Assembly (NCBI RefSeq): GCF_022179725.1
Contig: NZ_BPRC01000008.1
Coordinates: forward strand, 62,001 to 126,000
DNA length: 64,000 nucleotides
Direction: 5' to 3'
DNA from: Methylorubrum aminovorans
Lineage (GTDB): Bacteria; Pseudomonadota; Alphaproteobacteria; Rhizobiales; Beijerinckiaceae
Shown piece after piece: positions 18,512 to 28,161 of the stretch. The notes beneath the pieces are model-generated. The model was given only the letters and a program-made list of their open reading frames with translations, made no database searches and was not told the origin of the DNA. How positions within the stretch are numbered: the stretch's first letter is position 1; the number at the start of each line of letters is the position of its first letter. Position numbers and translations under genes: made by a program.

Positions 18512-18978
18512 GACACAGCTCCCGACGCGACCCGAATTACATATGTTAGGTGGTCACAGCGGGATTTTACCGTGAGATTACTAACTCATGGTCACTTTCT
18601 ACGGCGGCGGGATTAAACCGCGAGGTGCTGTCGATTGGCCGGCAAGATCCGGAGGACCCTCCGGAAGCCTCCACGTCTGCCGAGGAAGGCCGCGTTTGAG
18701 GCCGGAACTGTGCGGTTTCTGTAGAGAGGCGGATCAAGCCGTTCGCGGCAAGCCCATCCCCTGTCGCCCGCGCAGGCCCGGATTCCGTCCGCGGAGTGGA
18801 TTGCCACGCAGACGGGTCGAAGCGGGAGGAGGCCGCCGGGTCGCGGCCGGTCCCTGTTGCGGAAGCGGCTCGAGCGCATTTGCGGCCACCCGGTTTTTCG
18901 TTCATGTAGCGGCACCGCGTGCCGGGCGCGTCCCGAGCGCGCCGATCTGCCACCCGAACGCATCGGGACTTTGAACTC
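18512..18978. other. Divergent region upstream of chemoreceptor and frr
   Basis: 467 bases without a supported gene. It must carry the promoters of both genes. Near the chemoreceptor side is an imperfect direct repeat, GCGGGATTTTACCGTGAG (18559-18576) and GCGGGATTAAACCGCGAG (18607-18624), each preceded by GGTCAC (18552-18557 and 18590-18595). This is also one edge of the segment that appears inverted relative to the canonical pyrH-frr order. An open frame at 18588-18974 has no protein-like composition and was not called. Confidence 0.45.
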
Positions 18979-19542
18979 ATGGCCACACCGGAATTCGATC
19001 TCGGCGACATCAAGCGCCGCATGCAGGGCGCCGTCTCGTCCCTGAGCAAGGATCTGGGATCGCTGCGCACCGGCCGCGCGACCCCGAGCCTGCTCGATCC
19101 GATCCAGGTCGAGGCCTACGGCGCGTCGATGCCGATGGCCCAGGTCGCCACCGTCAGCGTGCCGGAGCCGCGCCTGCTGTCGATCTCGGTCTGGGACCGC
19201 TCGATGGTCACCAATGTCGAGAAGGCGATCCGCGAATCCGATCTCGGCCTCAACCCGATGACGGAGGGCCAGACCATCCGCCTGCGCATCCCCGAGATGA
19301 ACGAGCAGCGCCGCAAGGAAATGGTCAAGGTCGCCCACAAATACACCGAGGAGGCCCGCGTCGCCGTGCGCCACGTCCGCCGCGACGGGCTCGACATCCT
19401 CAAGAAGCTCGAGAAGGACGGCGCCATCAGCCAGGACGACGAGAAGCGTCAGGCCGCCGACGTGCAGAAGGCCACCGACGACGCGATCGCTGAGATCGAC
19501 GGTGTGCTGGCCTCGAAGGAAAAGGAAATCATGCAGGTCTGA
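18979..19542 (+). CDS. frr: Ribosome recycling factor
   Basis: 187 residues, standard length. It begins [19 protein letters not shown] and has the RRF hallmarks [31 protein letters not shown] and [21 protein letters not shown]. With EF-G it splits post-termination ribosomes. Elsewhere in alphaproteobacteria frr follows pyrH directly; here pyrH lies 12.5 kb away on the other strand. It leads the + strand run through lpxD. Confidence 0.97.
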   Translation: MATPEFDLGDIKRRMQGAVSSLSKDLGSLRTGRATPSLLDPIQVEAYGASMPMAQVATVSVPEPRLLSISVWDRSMVTNVEKAIRESDLGLNPMTEGQTIRLRIPEMNEQRRKEMVKVAHKYTEEARVAVRHVRRDGLDILKKLEKDGAISQDDEKRQAADVQKATDDAIAEIDGVLASKEKEIMQV

Positions 19543-19605
19543 CGCCTCCGGCCTGTATCGAACGGGACGAACGGTCGGGCCGCGACGGCTAGGGGTGGCC
19601 AAGGC

Positions 19606-20442
19606 GTGGCCAAGGGGCCGCTGAGAAGGCGACACGGGGTGCGCCAAGAGGGGGAGGCTGCGTTGGTTCGCTCGGAAGGCGCGCGGCAGATCGGGGGTAC
19701 GGCGGGTGCCGCCCCCGAGGGAGCGGCGCAGCCTGCGCCGCGGCACGTCGCCATCATCATGGACGGCAACGGCCGCTGGGCCGCGAGCCGGGGCCTGCCC
19801 CGCTTCGAGGGGCACCGCCGCGGCGTCGAAGCCGTTCGCCGGGCCGTGCGCTCCGCCATCACCCTCGGCATCGACTATCTCACCGTCTACAGCTTCTCCT
19901 CCGAGAACTGGCGCCGGCCGCCCTCGGAGATCTCCGAGTTGATGGGCCTGCTCAAGCTGTTCGTGCGCAGCGACCTCGCCGATCTGCACGCCAACAACGT
20001 CCGCGTCCGGGTGATCGGGGATCGGGCCGACCTCTCGGCGGACATCGCTGGACTGCTCGACGAGGCGGAGGCGCGCACCCGCGCCAATACCGGCCTGACG
20101 CTCGTCGTGGCCTTCAATTACGGCGGCCGCCAGGAGATCCTGCGCGCGGTGCGGCGCATCGCGGCGGCCGTCGCGGAAGGGCGGCTTCGGCCGGAGGAGA
20201 TCGAGCTCCCGACGGTCACGGCAGCCCTCGACACCGCCGGCATCCCCGATCCGGATCTCGTCATCCGCACCTCCGGCGAGCAGCGGCTCTCGAACTTCCT
20301 GACATGGCAGACGGCCTATGCCGAGTACGTGATCGAGCCCGGCTTCTGGCCGGATTTCGACCACGACGCCTTTCTGGCGGCGGTCAGCGAATACCACCGC
20401 CGCGACCGCCGCTTCGGCGGCCTCAGCACCGGGGCCGGCTGA
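19606..20442 (+). CDS. uppS: Undecaprenyl diphosphate synthase (cis-prenyltransferase)
   Basis: 278 residues from a GTG at 19606; a GTG at 19639 with GAGAAGG upstream is a credible alternative and gives 267. The enzyme core starts at [13 protein letters not shown], containing the Asp that binds the diphosphate Mg, followed by [23 protein letters not shown] and [19 protein letters not shown], all family signatures. It condenses eight isopentenyl diphosphates onto farnesyl diphosphate to make the C55 carrier for peptidoglycan and O-antigen. Its TGA overlaps the ATG of cdsA. Confidence 0.96.
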   Translation: MAKGPLRRRHGVRQEGEAALVRSEGARQIGGTAGAAPEGAAQPAPRHVAIIMDGNGRWAASRGLPRFEGHRRGVEAVRRAVRSAITLGIDYLTVYSFSSENWRRPPSEISELMGLLKLFVRSDLADLHANNVRVRVIGDRADLSADIAGLLDEAEARTRANTGLTLVVAFNYGGRQEILRAVRRIAAAVAEGRLRPEEIELPTVTAALDTAGIPDPDLVIRTSGEQRLSNFLTWQTAYAEYVIEPGFWPDFDHDAFLAAVSEYHRRDRRFGGLSTGAG

Positions 20443-21305
20443 TGGCACGGAACGAAGCCCCCCCCGCGCCTGCCGGGCGGCCGCCCTTCGCCAACCGCGA
20501 GTTCGGCCTGCGCCTGGCCTCGGCCCTGGTGCTCGGCGCGGCGGTGCTCGGCAGCTTGGTGATCGGCGGTTGGGCCTTCGCCGCAATCTGGCTCATTGCC
20601 GGGATTGTCGGCGCGGCCGAGTGGCTCGCCATGACCCGCTCCGAGCCGCTCCTGCCGCTGCTCGGCCTCACCGGCGTTACCCTGTTCGGCGTGCTCGCGA
20701 CTGTCCTCGTCGGCGCACCGCTCTGGGTGCCGCTCCTCATCCTGCTCGCCGGCAGCCTCGGCCTGCTCGCCCTCAGCCACGGTCCGGGCCGGCGCAAGCC
20801 GGTCTGGGGCCTGCTCGGCGGTGCGGTGGTCGCCCTGGTTCCGACGCTGCTGCGGATCGATCCGGCGATCGGCATCGTCGGGCCGGCCTGGATGTTCGCG
20901 GTGGTCTGGTCGACCGACAGCGTCGCCTACTTCACCGGCCGCCTGATCGGCGGGCCGAAGCTGATGCCGCGTGTGAGCCCGAAGAAGACGTGGTCCGGCG
21001 CGCTCGGCGGGCTGGCCGCCGGCGTGATCGGCGGGACCGCGACCCTCCTCGTCGCCCGCGCGCAGGGCTGGGACGCCCTGCCCGGCCTTTCCCCGGCCGT
21101 GGTCGCGGCGCTCAGCGGCCTCGCCTCGATCCTGTCGATGGGCGGCGACCTCGTTGAATCCGCCCTCAAGCGCCGCTACGGCGTCAAGGATTCCGGCCGC
21201 TCGATCCCCGGCCATGGCGGCGTCATGGACCGGCTCGACGGCTTCTTCGCCGTCGCGCTCCTCGCCGGCCTGTGCCTTGCCGCCCAGCGGCTCCTGAATG
21301 CCTAG
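20442..21305 (+). CDS. cdsA: Phosphatidate cytidylyltransferase
   Basis: 287 residues, an integral membrane protein with about seven to eight hydrophobic segments. The CDP-DAG synthase signature is intact near the C-terminus (SALKRRYGVKDSG then IPGHGGVMDRLDG, with the conserved Lys, Asp and His), preceded by SPKKTWSGALGG. It makes CDP-diacylglycerol from phosphatidate and CTP for all phospholipid synthesis. The ATG overlaps the uppS stop, so the two are translationally coupled. A palindromic element begins within the stop codon region. Confidence 0.95.
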   Translation: MARNEAPPAPAGRPPFANREFGLRLASALVLGAAVLGSLVIGGWAFAAIWLIAGIVGAAEWLAMTRSEPLLPLLGLTGVTLFGVLATVLVGAPLWVPLLILLAGSLGLLALSHGPGRRKPVWGLLGGAVVALVPTLLRIDPAIGIVGPAWMFAVVWSTDSVAYFTGRLIGGPKLMPRVSPKKTWSGALGGLAAGVIGGTATLLVARAQGWDALPGLSPAVVAALSGLASILSMGGDLVESALKRRYGVKDSGRSIPGHGGVMDRLDGFFAVALLAGLCLAAQRLLNA

Positions 21306-21382
21306 TGTCTCTCACAAAACTCCCGCCGCACCATCGTGCCAGGAAGAGCAACGGTCAGCGACCGGAAGTTTTGTGAGGCACT
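21304..21382. repeat. 79-bp palindromic element, MITE-like, between cdsA and dxr
   Basis: The arms share a perfect 11-bp core, CTCACAAAACT (21311-21321) and AGTTTTGTGAG (21367-21377), and extend imperfectly to about 20 bases each, from AGTG on the left to CACT on the right. The interior of about 40 bases has no coding potential. The cdsA stop codon lies at its left edge and the dxr start 20 bases after its right edge. It may be a degenerate insertion-sequence end pair, or an RNA hairpin in the dxr leader. Confidence 0.5.
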
Positions 21383-21401
21383 CTTGAACGGAACTGATCC
21401 C

Positions 21402-22580
21402 GTGAGCCTCACCGTCACCGTCCTCGGCGCCACCGGCTCGATCGGCCGCTCGACCACGGACCTCCTGTCCCAGCATGCCGGCCGCTTCCGGGCCGGGGCG
21501 CTGGTCGGCGGGCGGGACGCCGCGGCGCTCGCCAAGCTCGCCCGCGAACTGAAGCCGGATTTCGCCGCGCTCGCCGACGAGAGCGCCGGCCCGGCCTTGG
21601 CTGAGGCGCTCGCGGGCTCGGGAATCCCGAACGGCGCCGGCGAGAGCGCGGTGCTGGAGGCGGTGGCCCGCGAGGCCGACATCGTGGTGGCTGCGGTGAG
21701 CGGGGCGGCGGGCCTCAAGCCCACTCACGCCGCGCTGCGGCTCGGGCGCACCATCGCCCTGGCCAACAAGGAGAGCCTCGTCTGCGCGGGCGATGCCTTC
21801 ATGCGCGACGCGACCCGCTACGGCGCCCGCATCCTGCCGGTGGATTCCGAGCATAACGCGCTCGCTCAGGCCATGGGCGACGGCCGCGTGTCCGACATCG
21901 CCAAGATGACGCTCACCGCCTCGGGCGGCCCCTTCCGCACATGGACCCGCGAGCGCATCGCCGCCGCGACCCCGGCCGAGGCCGCCGCCCACCCGACCTG
22001 GTCGATGGGCATGAAGATCAACATCGATTCCGCATCCCTGATGAACAAGGGGCTGGAGCTGATCGAGGCCCACCACCTCTTCGCCATCGAAGCCGAGCGG
22101 CTCGATGTGATCGTCCACCCGCAATCGATCGTCCACGGGCTGATCGCATGGCGCGACGGCGCGGTGACCGCCGGACTCGCCATGCCCGACATGCGCGTGC
22201 CGATCGCCCACTGCCTCGGCCTCGGTGACCGCCTGGAGATCGCCCGAGGCCGTCCGCTGGACCTCGCCGCCACCGGCAGCCTCACCTTCGAGCCGGCGGA
22301 TGAGGCGCGCTTCCCCTGCCTGCGCGTCGCCCGCGCGGCGCTGGCCGAAGGCGGCGCGGCGCCCACCGTGATGAACGCCGCCAACGAGATCGCGGTCGCC
22401 GCCTTCATCCGCGGCGCGATCCCGTTCTACGGCATCGCCGAGCTGGTGGAGCGGGCGGTCGAGCAATTCGCCGCCGAGTTCGGCCACGCCCCGGAGGACG
22501 TCGAGGAGGCGCTGGCCATCGACGCGCGGGTGCGCGCCTGGAGCCTTGAGGGTGTACCCGCCACCCGCGCCGCCGGCTAA
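21402..22580 (+). CDS. dxr: 1-deoxy-D-xylulose 5-phosphate reductoisomerase
   Basis: 392 residues from a GTG at 21402, chosen because SLTVTVLGATGSIG aligns with the usual N-terminus; TTG at 21384 and GTG at 21336 are in frame but would reach into the palindromic element. It shows the NADPH motif GATGSIG, NKESLVCAG, the metal and substrate site PVDSEHNAL, and TASGGPF. It converts DXP to methylerythritol 4-phosphate, the committed step to isoprenoids and so to the substrate of UppS two genes upstream. Confidence 0.96.
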   Translation: MSLTVTVLGATGSIGRSTTDLLSQHAGRFRAGALVGGRDAAALAKLARELKPDFAALADESAGPALAEALAGSGIPNGAGESAVLEAVAREADIVVAAVSGAAGLKPTHAALRLGRTIALANKESLVCAGDAFMRDATRYGARILPVDSEHNALAQAMGDGRVSDIAKMTLTASGGPFRTWTRERIAAATPAEAAAHPTWSMGMKINIDSASLMNKGLELIEAHHLFAIEAERLDVIVHPQSIVHGLIAWRDGAVTAGLAMPDMRVPIAHCLGLGDRLEIARGRPLDLAATGSLTFEPADEARFPCLRVARAALAEGGAAPTVMNAANEIAVAAFIRGAIPFYGIAELVERAVEQFAAEFGHAPEDVEEALAIDARVRAWSLEGVPATRAAG

Positions 22581-22787
22581 GATCGAAATTAACCTTTACG
22601 AAGTGTTGTCGGGGATGGACCGCCCGGCCCCACGGGGCGCGGGCGCGATTACATCTCGCACTCGGACGTGAGGCGTGCGACGATCCGCAACTTGCCGGCT
22701 GTGGGCTCGCTCTGCCAGGGCGGACGGTCAAGACCGGATTCGCGCCCGACGTGCACGGATCTCCCAACGCGTCTCGCGGCCTGAAGG

Positions 22788-23957
22788 ATGATGGCCATGG
22801 AATTCTTGAGCGGCATGGGCGGCAACGCCGCCGGCTTCTTCGGGGCGGTGATCCCGTTCCTGATCGTGCTGACGATCGTCGTGTTCGTGCACGAGATGGG
22901 CCACTTCCTGGTCGGGCGCTGGTGCGGGGTCGGTGTCACCGCCTTCTCCATCGGCTTCGGCCCTGAGGTCGTCGGCTTCACCGACCGGCGGGGGACCCGC
23001 TGGAAGCTCTCTGCGATCCCGCTCGGCGGCTACGTGAAGTTCGTCGGCGACGCCAACGGCGCCAGCGTGCCCGATCCCGAGGCGGTCGCCCGCATGAACC
23101 CGCACGAGCGGGCGATCAGCTTCCCGACCCAGCCGGTCGCCAAGCGCGCGGCCATCGTCGCCGCCGGCCCCATCGCGAACTTCATCCTGGCGATCGCCGT
23201 CTTCGCCGGCGCGATCTATTTCACCGGCCGCTACGAGACGCCGGCCCGCGTCGAGGCGGTGCAGCCCAACAGCGCCGCCGCGCGGGCGGGCTTCCAGCCG
23301 GGCGACGTGATCCGCTCCATCGACGGCGAGCCGGTCAAGACCTTCAATCAGATGCAGCGCGTCGTCTCGGCTGCCGCCGGCTCCTCCCTGTCGATCACCG
23401 TCGATCGCGGGAGCGAGGTGCAGACGCTGACCGCCGTGCCCGACATGATCGAGGAGCGCACCCCCTTCGGCCGCCACCGCTTCGGCCGTCTGGGCATCAA
23501 CGGGCCGAAGGCCGACGCGGCCAAGCTGGTGCATTACGGCCCCTTCGAATCCCTGAAACTGGGCGTCCATGAGACGGCCTTCGTGGTCGAGCGCACCTTC
23601 GACTACATCGGCAAGCTCGTCACCGGCCGCGAATCCGCCGACCAGCTCTCCGGCCCGATCGGCATCGCCCGGGTCTCCGGCGAGGTCGCCCGCGTGGGCG
23701 GCGTCGGCGGGCTGATCGGGCTGGTCGCGCTGCTGTCGGTCTCGATCGGACTCCTCAACCTGTTCCCGATCCCGCTCCTCGATGGCGGACACCTGATGTT
23801 CTACGCCTTCGAGGCGGTGCGCGGCCGTCCCTTGAGCGAGCGGGCGCAGGAGATCGGCTTCCGCATCGGGTTGGCTTTCGTGCTGATGCTGATGCTGTTC
23901 GCGGCCTGGAACGACATCCTCAACCTGGGCGCCTCGCTGAGCCAGCGCGGCACCTGA
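22788..23957 (+). CDS. rseP: Site-2 intramembrane zinc protease RseP
   Basis: 389 residues. The first membrane segment carries the zinc motif HEMGH (VFVHEMGHFLVG). A PDZ domain spans roughly 125-195 (AARAGFQPGDVIRSIDGEPV). The last membrane region has the second catalytic element, LFPIPLLDGGH, with the metal-ligand Asp. It cuts membrane-bound anti-sigma factors and signal-peptide remnants. Only one PDZ domain is evident, where E. coli has two. The start is the first of two adjacent methionines (MMAMEFL). Confidence 0.94.
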   Translation: MMAMEFLSGMGGNAAGFFGAVIPFLIVLTIVVFVHEMGHFLVGRWCGVGVTAFSIGFGPEVVGFTDRRGTRWKLSAIPLGGYVKFVGDANGASVPDPEAVARMNPHERAISFPTQPVAKRAAIVAAGPIANFILAIAVFAGAIYFTGRYETPARVEAVQPNSAAARAGFQPGDVIRSIDGEPVKTFNQMQRVVSAAAGSSLSITVDRGSEVQTLTAVPDMIEERTPFGRHRFGRLGINGPKADAAKLVHYGPFESLKLGVHETAFVVERTFDYIGKLVTGRESADQLSGPIGIARVSGEVARVGGVGGLIGLVALLSVSIGLLNLFPIPLLDGGHLMFYAFEAVRGRPLSERAQEIGFRIGLAFVLMLMLFAAWNDILNLGASLSQRGT

Positions 23958-24316
23958 CGCGGGGCCTTCCCCTGCAGTATCTGTTGCCCGAATCGACGGC
24001 CCGGCGAACCCGCCGGGCCGTTCGCGCTCACGGTTAACGCCAGGTTGCCGCGATTGCGACACGAACCGAAAAGTCGTGTTCGGCATCATATTTACGCCCT
24101 ATTCACGCTAATCTGAGATCGATCGTAAAGGCGCTTCGCCGTTAAGTGGCGCGAAGGCCACGACCCCCCAAAATCCCGGTATGTCGGACGGCCCTCGCGT
24201 TTGCTTCGTGGGGGAATCCCGATACAAGCGTGGCCGGGACCAGAGGGCGGCGAGCCTTAAGGGCGGCCGCCCGCGGGTGCGAACCCGTGCTGAGATAAAA
24301 AGAGACGGGCGATTAC
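23958..24316. other. rseP-bamA intergenic region with hairpin
   Basis: 359 bases with no gene. An 11-bp perfect stem, ACGGCCCGGCG (23997-24007) with CGCCGGGCCGT (24012-24022), lies 40 bases after the rseP stop and probably ends or attenuates transcription, though it lacks a T-run. The remaining ~290 bases probably hold a separate bamA promoter and leader; a bulged CTTCGCC/GGCGCGAAG hairpin near 24128-24154 is also present. Confidence 0.45.
23997..24022 (+). terminator. GC-rich hairpin after rseP
   Basis: An 11-bp perfect stem with a 4-base loop, followed by only two Ts. It is probably a weak or Rho-assisted terminator separating frr-rseP from bamA. Confidence 0.45.
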
Positions 24317-26881
24317 ATGATGTCGATGACGGGAAAGCGCCGGCGAAAGTCGGCGGAGCGTGCCATCGTTCTGGTCGCCACCGCCGCCAGCGTGATCCTC
24401 GGCGGCGCGGCCGCACAGGCGCAGCAGATCGTCGTCGAAGGCAACCGCCGTGTCGACGCCGATACCATCCGCTCCTACGTCACCGGTACCGCCTCCGGAT
24501 CGCCCGAGGAGGCGCGGCGCAATCTTCTCGCCACCGGCCTCTTCTCCGACGTGCAGGTCTCCGGCCGCGGCGGCACCACCGTGGTGCGCGTGCGTGAGAA
24601 CAACGTGGTCGGCCGCGTCTTCTTCGAGGGCAACAAGAAGATCGAGAAGGCTACCCTCGAGAGCGTCGTCGAGACCAAGGACCGCGGCGCCCTGAGCCCG
24701 GCGGTGATCGCCGCCGACGTCGAGCGCATCCGCGACGTCTACAAGCGCTCGGGCCGTGGCACCGCCAAGGTCAGCTACCGCACCGTCGACCTGCCCACCG
24801 GCCGCGCGGACGTCGTCTTCACCATCGACGAGGGCGACAAGACCGGTATCCGCGCCATCAACTTCGTCGGCAACAGCGTCTACTCGGAGCGGACCCTCAA
24901 GGGTCTGATGTCCTCCTCCGAGATGAACTTCCTCTCGTTCATCAAGACCTCCGACGTCTACGATCCCGACCGCATCTCCGCCGACCTCGACGTCGTGCGC
25001 CGCTACTACCTCAAGAACGGCTACGCCGACTTCCGCGTCGTGAACGCCGATGCCCGCTACGTCGAGGCTGGCGAGGAGGCCGGCTGGGTCATCACCGTCA
25101 CCGTCGAGGAAGGCGCGCAGTACACCGTCGGCGCGGTGGCCGTCGATCCGCGCATCCCCGGCATCGACCGCGAGGCGCTCGACGGGCAGATCCGCGCCCA
25201 GGTCGGCGACGTCTACAACGCCGAGGATGTCGAGAAGACGCTCGTCGGCGTCACCAACGAGGTCAACCGCCAGGGCTATCCCTTCGCCCAGGTGCGCCCC
25301 ACCGGCCAGCGTGACCGCGCCACCCATCAGGTGGCCCTCGGCTTCGTGGTCGAGGATGGCCCGCGCGTCTACGTCGAGCGCATCAACATCCGCGGCAACA
25401 CCCGCACCCGCGACTACGTCATCCGCCGTGAGCTCGATCTGACCGAGGGCGATGCCTATAACCGCGTGCTGGTCGACCGGGCCGAGCGCCGCCTGAACGG
25501 TCTGGGCTTCTTCAAGAAGGTCCGCTTCTCCAACGAGCCGGGCACGGCGCCGGACCGGGTGATCGTCAACATCGACGTCGAGGATCAGCCCACGGGTTCG
25601 TTCTCGGTGGCGGGCGGCTACTCCACCCAGGACGGCATCATCGGCGAGGTCTCGGTCTCCGAGTCGAACTTCCTCGGCCGCGGCCAGTACGTGCGCCTCG
25701 CGGTGCAGGGCGGCCAGTATGCCCGCGGCATCGACTTCTCCTTCACCGAGCCGTACTTCCTCGGCTACCGCCTCGCCGCCGGCTTCGACGCCTTCTACAA
25801 GTACTCCGACCTGACCCGGTGGTCGCGCTACGAGACGACGGTCTACGGCGGTCAGCTCCGCCTCGGCCTGCCGATCACCGAGGAATTCGGCGTCACCTTC
25901 CGCTACTCGCTCTACAACACCGAGCTGCGGGTCCCGAACACCATCAAGCGGCCCTACAACGACTGCTCGGTGGCGATCCCCGGCTACACCGCCGTCAATC
26001 CGGCGGGAACGATCGATCCGGCGAGCGGGCGTGACGTGGGTGGCCTTCCGGCCTATCCGAACTGCGCCTTCGACGGCGAGGCCTCGATCGCGCTCAAGGG
26101 CCAGCAGGGCAGCGTGCTGACCTCGCTCGCGGGCGTCACCCTGGCCTACTCGACCCTCGATAACCTGCAGCGGCCCACCAACGGCTTCTACGGCGAATTG
26201 AAGCCCGACATCGCCGGCATCGGCGGCGACTCCAAGTTCTTCCGCGTGACGGGTGACGCCCGCTACTACAAGGAACTCTGGGAGGACGTGGTCGGCTTCG
26301 TGCGCCTCCAGGGCGGTCACATCTCGGCGCTGGACAATCAGCCGCTGCGCATCACCGACCAGTTCTTCCTCGGCCCGTCGCTGGTCCGCGGCTTCGCTCC
26401 GAACGGCCTCGGCCCGCGCGACGTCGGCATCGCCGATGCACGCTCGAACGCCATCGGCGGCACGACCTACTTCGGCGCCACGGTCGAGGTTCAGTTCCCG
26501 ATCTGGGGCCTGCCCAAGGATCTCGGCCTGAAGGGCGCGGTCTTCGCCGATGCCGGTACGCTGTTCGGCTATGATGGCCGCCGCAACTTCGACGTGAACC
26601 GTGACGGCTTCATCAACGGCTTCGCACCGGGATCGGGCTGCAACTACACGAACTTCGGCGCCAGCGCGATCAAGGTCGAGCCCGAGTGCGTGAACGTCCG
26701 CGACAAGCCGACGATCCGCTCCTCGGTCGGTGCCTCGATCCTGTGGAACTCGCCGCTCGGCCCGATCCGCTTCGACTACGCCTACGCGCTGTCCAAGGAC
26801 GAGGGTGTCCAGACGGCTCTGGGTAAGGTCGGCAAGGACCAGACCCAGGCGTTCCGCTTCTCCGGCGGCTCGCGCTTCTGA
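24317..26881 (+). CDS. bamA: Outer membrane protein assembly factor BamA
   Basis: 854 residues. A signal peptide (ATAASVILGGAAAQA) is followed by five POTRA domains from about 36 to 430 (for example QQIVVEGNRRVDADTI and VYVERINIRGNTRTRDYVI). The Omp85 barrel follows and carries the lid-loop motif LVRGFAPNGLG, with a final FSGGSRF ending in Phe. It folds beta-barrels, including this window's porin and TonB receptor, with the lipoprotein BamE encoded at 60.8 kb. The barrel contains an insert with several cysteines (NDCSV, NCAFDG, GCNYTN), somewhat unusual. A strong terminator follows. Confidence 0.97.
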   Translation: MMSMTGKRRRKSAERAIVLVATAASVILGGAAAQAQQIVVEGNRRVDADTIRSYVTGTASGSPEEARRNLLATGLFSDVQVSGRGGTTVVRVRENNVVGRVFFEGNKKIEKATLESVVETKDRGALSPAVIAADVERIRDVYKRSGRGTAKVSYRTVDLPTGRADVVFTIDEGDKTGIRAINFVGNSVYSERTLKGLMSSSEMNFLSFIKTSDVYDPDRISADLDVVRRYYLKNGYADFRVVNADARYVEAGEEAGWVITVTVEEGAQYTVGAVAVDPRIPGIDREALDGQIRAQVGDVYNAEDVEKTLVGVTNEVNRQGYPFAQVRPTGQRDRATHQVALGFVVEDGPRVYVERINIRGNTRTRDYVIRRELDLTEGDAYNRVLVDRAERRLNGLGFFKKVRFSNEPGTAPDRVIVNIDVEDQPTGSFSVAGGYSTQDGIIGEVSVSESNFLGRGQYVRLAVQGGQYARGIDFSFTEPYFLGYRLAAGFDAFYKYSDLTRWSRYETTVYGGQLRLGLPITEEFGVTFRYSLYNTELRVPNTIKRPYNDCSVAIPGYTAVNPAGTIDPASGRDVGGLPAYPNCAFDGEASIALKGQQGSVLTSLAGVTLAYSTLDNLQRPTNGFYGELKPDIAGIGGDSKFFRVTGDARYYKELWEDVVGFVRLQGGHISALDNQPLRITDQFFLGPSLVRGFAPNGLGPRDVGIADARSNAIGGTTYFGATVEVQFPIWGLPKDLGLKGAVFADAGTLFGYDGRRNFDVNRDGFINGFAPGSGCNYTNFGASAIKVEPECVNVRDKPTIRSSVGASILWNSPLGPIRFDYAYALSKDEGVQTALGKVGKDQTQAFRFSGGSRF

Positions 26882-26901
26882 TCCACGACACATTCGCTTG
26901 A

Positions 26902-26949
26902 GAGAGCCGTGTCCGACCGTCACCGGTCGGGCACGGCTCTTTTGTTTTG
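26902..26949 (+). terminator. Strong terminator of bamA
   Basis: AGAGCCGTG and CACGGCTCT frame an inner CCGACCG/CGGTCGG stem, giving about 17 paired bases, followed by TTTTGTTTT. It starts 20 bases after the bamA stop and separates lpxD from it. Confidence 0.85.
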
Positions 26950-27042
26950 TCGCACGCCCTCCGTTCCGGGCGGGTGCCCCCTTCCGGCGAAGAGCGCTAT
27001 AGCGGCGCTCGGACCCCTCCCCTGCCGGCCTCTTCGAATCGC

Positions 27043-28098
27043 ATGTCAGATCCCGTCTTCATCGCGCCGAAAGGCGGCCTGACCCTCGGCGCCGTGGCCG
27101 AAGCCTGCGGTGTTGCGCTGCCCGAGGGCGCCGACCCGGCGCAGGCGGTGACCGGGGCCGCACCCCTCGAAACCGCGTGTCCGACCGAACTCGCCTACAT
27201 GGACAACGCCCGCTACGGCGACGTCCTCGCCACGACGCGGGCACTGGCCTGCCTCGTCTCGCCGCGCTTCGCCCCTCGGGTTCCGGCCGGCACGATCGCC
27301 CTCGTTACCCGCGACCCCTACCGCGCTTATGCCGGGCTGCTGGCCCGCCTCTACGAGGAAGCGATGCGGCCGGGCTCGCTGTTTGCTGCGAGCGGGATCT
27401 CCCCCGGTGCACATATCCATCCGCAGGCGCGCCTGGAGGATGGGGTGCGCGTCGATCCCGGCGCCGTCGTCGGCCCCGGCGCCGAGATCGGCTCCGGTAC
27501 GGTGCTCGGCCCCAACGCCGTCGTCGGGCCGAACGTGCGGATCGGCCGCGACTGCTCCATCGGCGCGGGCGCGACCCTGACCCACGCGCTCGTCGGCAAC
27601 CGCGTCATCGTCCATCCCGGCGCCCGGATCGGCCAGGACGGGTTCGGCTTCGCCATGGGTGCGGGCGGCCATCTCAAGGTGCCGCAGGTCGGCCGCGTCA
27701 TCATCCAGGACGATGTCGAGATCGGCGCCAACACCACCATCGACCGAGGTGCCTCGCGCGACACCGTGGTCGGTGAGGGCAGCAAGATCGATAACCTCGT
27801 GCAGATCGCCCACAACGTGGTGATCGGCCGCCACTGCGTGATCGTCTCCGGCGTCGGCATCTCCGGCTCGACCACGCTGGAGGATTACGTGGTGCTCGGC
27901 GGCCAGGTCGGCGTCGTCGGCCATCTGCGCATCGGCATGGGCTCGCAGATCGCCGGCTCCTCCAACGTCAACCGCGACGTGCCGCCGGGCTCGCGCTGGG
28001 GCGGCACACCGGCCAAGCCCGTGCGGACGTGGTTTCGCGAGATGACGACGCTGGCCCGCCTCGCCGAGCGCTCAGGCAAGGACGAGGCGGAGGGGTAA
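27043..28098 (+). CDS. lpxD: UDP-3-O-acylglucosamine N-acyltransferase
   Basis: 351 residues from the ATG at 27043. An N-terminal uridine-binding domain (about 1-105) precedes a left-handed beta-helix of hexapeptide repeats from about 125 to 310 (for example [16 protein letters not shown]). The catalytic His lies in [10 protein letters not shown], and [10 protein letters not shown] supports substrate binding. The enzyme adds the second hydroxyacyl chain in lipid A synthesis. fabZ-lpxA-lpxI-lpxB, which usually follow in this order, are absent; a double hairpin and a convergent gene come next. Confidence 0.95.
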   Translation: MSDPVFIAPKGGLTLGAVAEACGVALPEGADPAQAVTGAAPLETACPTELAYMDNARYGDVLATTRALACLVSPRFAPRVPAGTIALVTRDPYRAYAGLLARLYEEAMRPGSLFAASGISPGAHIHPQARLEDGVRVDPGAVVGPGAEIGSGTVLGPNAVVGPNVRIGRDCSIGAGATLTHALVGNRVIVHPGARIGQDGFGFAMGAGGHLKVPQVGRVIIQDDVEIGANTTIDRGASRDTVVGEGSKIDNLVQIAHNVVIGRHCVIVSGVGISGSTTLEDYVVLGGQVGVVGHLRIGMGSQIAGSSNVNRDVPPGSRWGGTPAKPVRTWFREMTTLARLAERSGKDEAEG

Positions 28099-28102
28099 GG
28101 TT

Positions 28103-28145
28103 CAGGGCGAAGCCCTGAGATCCGCCCAAGGGCCTGCCCTTTGGG
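28103..28145. terminator. Paired hairpins between convergent lpxD and WcbI-like gene
   Basis: Two adjacent stems: CAGGGC/GCCCTG (28103-28117), and CCCAAGGGC with GCCCTTTGGG (28125-28145, one bulge). They lie between two convergent genes and probably act in both directions. Confidence 0.55.
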
Positions 28146-28161
28146 AACCCGTGACCGGCCT

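Noticed and set aside
18588..18974. A 128-codon frame directly upstream of frr
   Set aside because: It has no ribosome site and an Arg/Pro/Gly-rich composition typical of non-coding GC-rich DNA.
21304..21382. Possible complete insertion sequence between cdsA and dxr
   Set aside because: Only 79 bases lie between the outer ends and there is no transposase frame, so it is at most a MITE-like remnant or a hairpin.
24257..26923. An 888-codon open frame antisense to bamA
   Set aside because: BamA on the other strand is unmistakable. The antisense product is a monotonous Val/Asp/Ala/Arg sequence without any domain.
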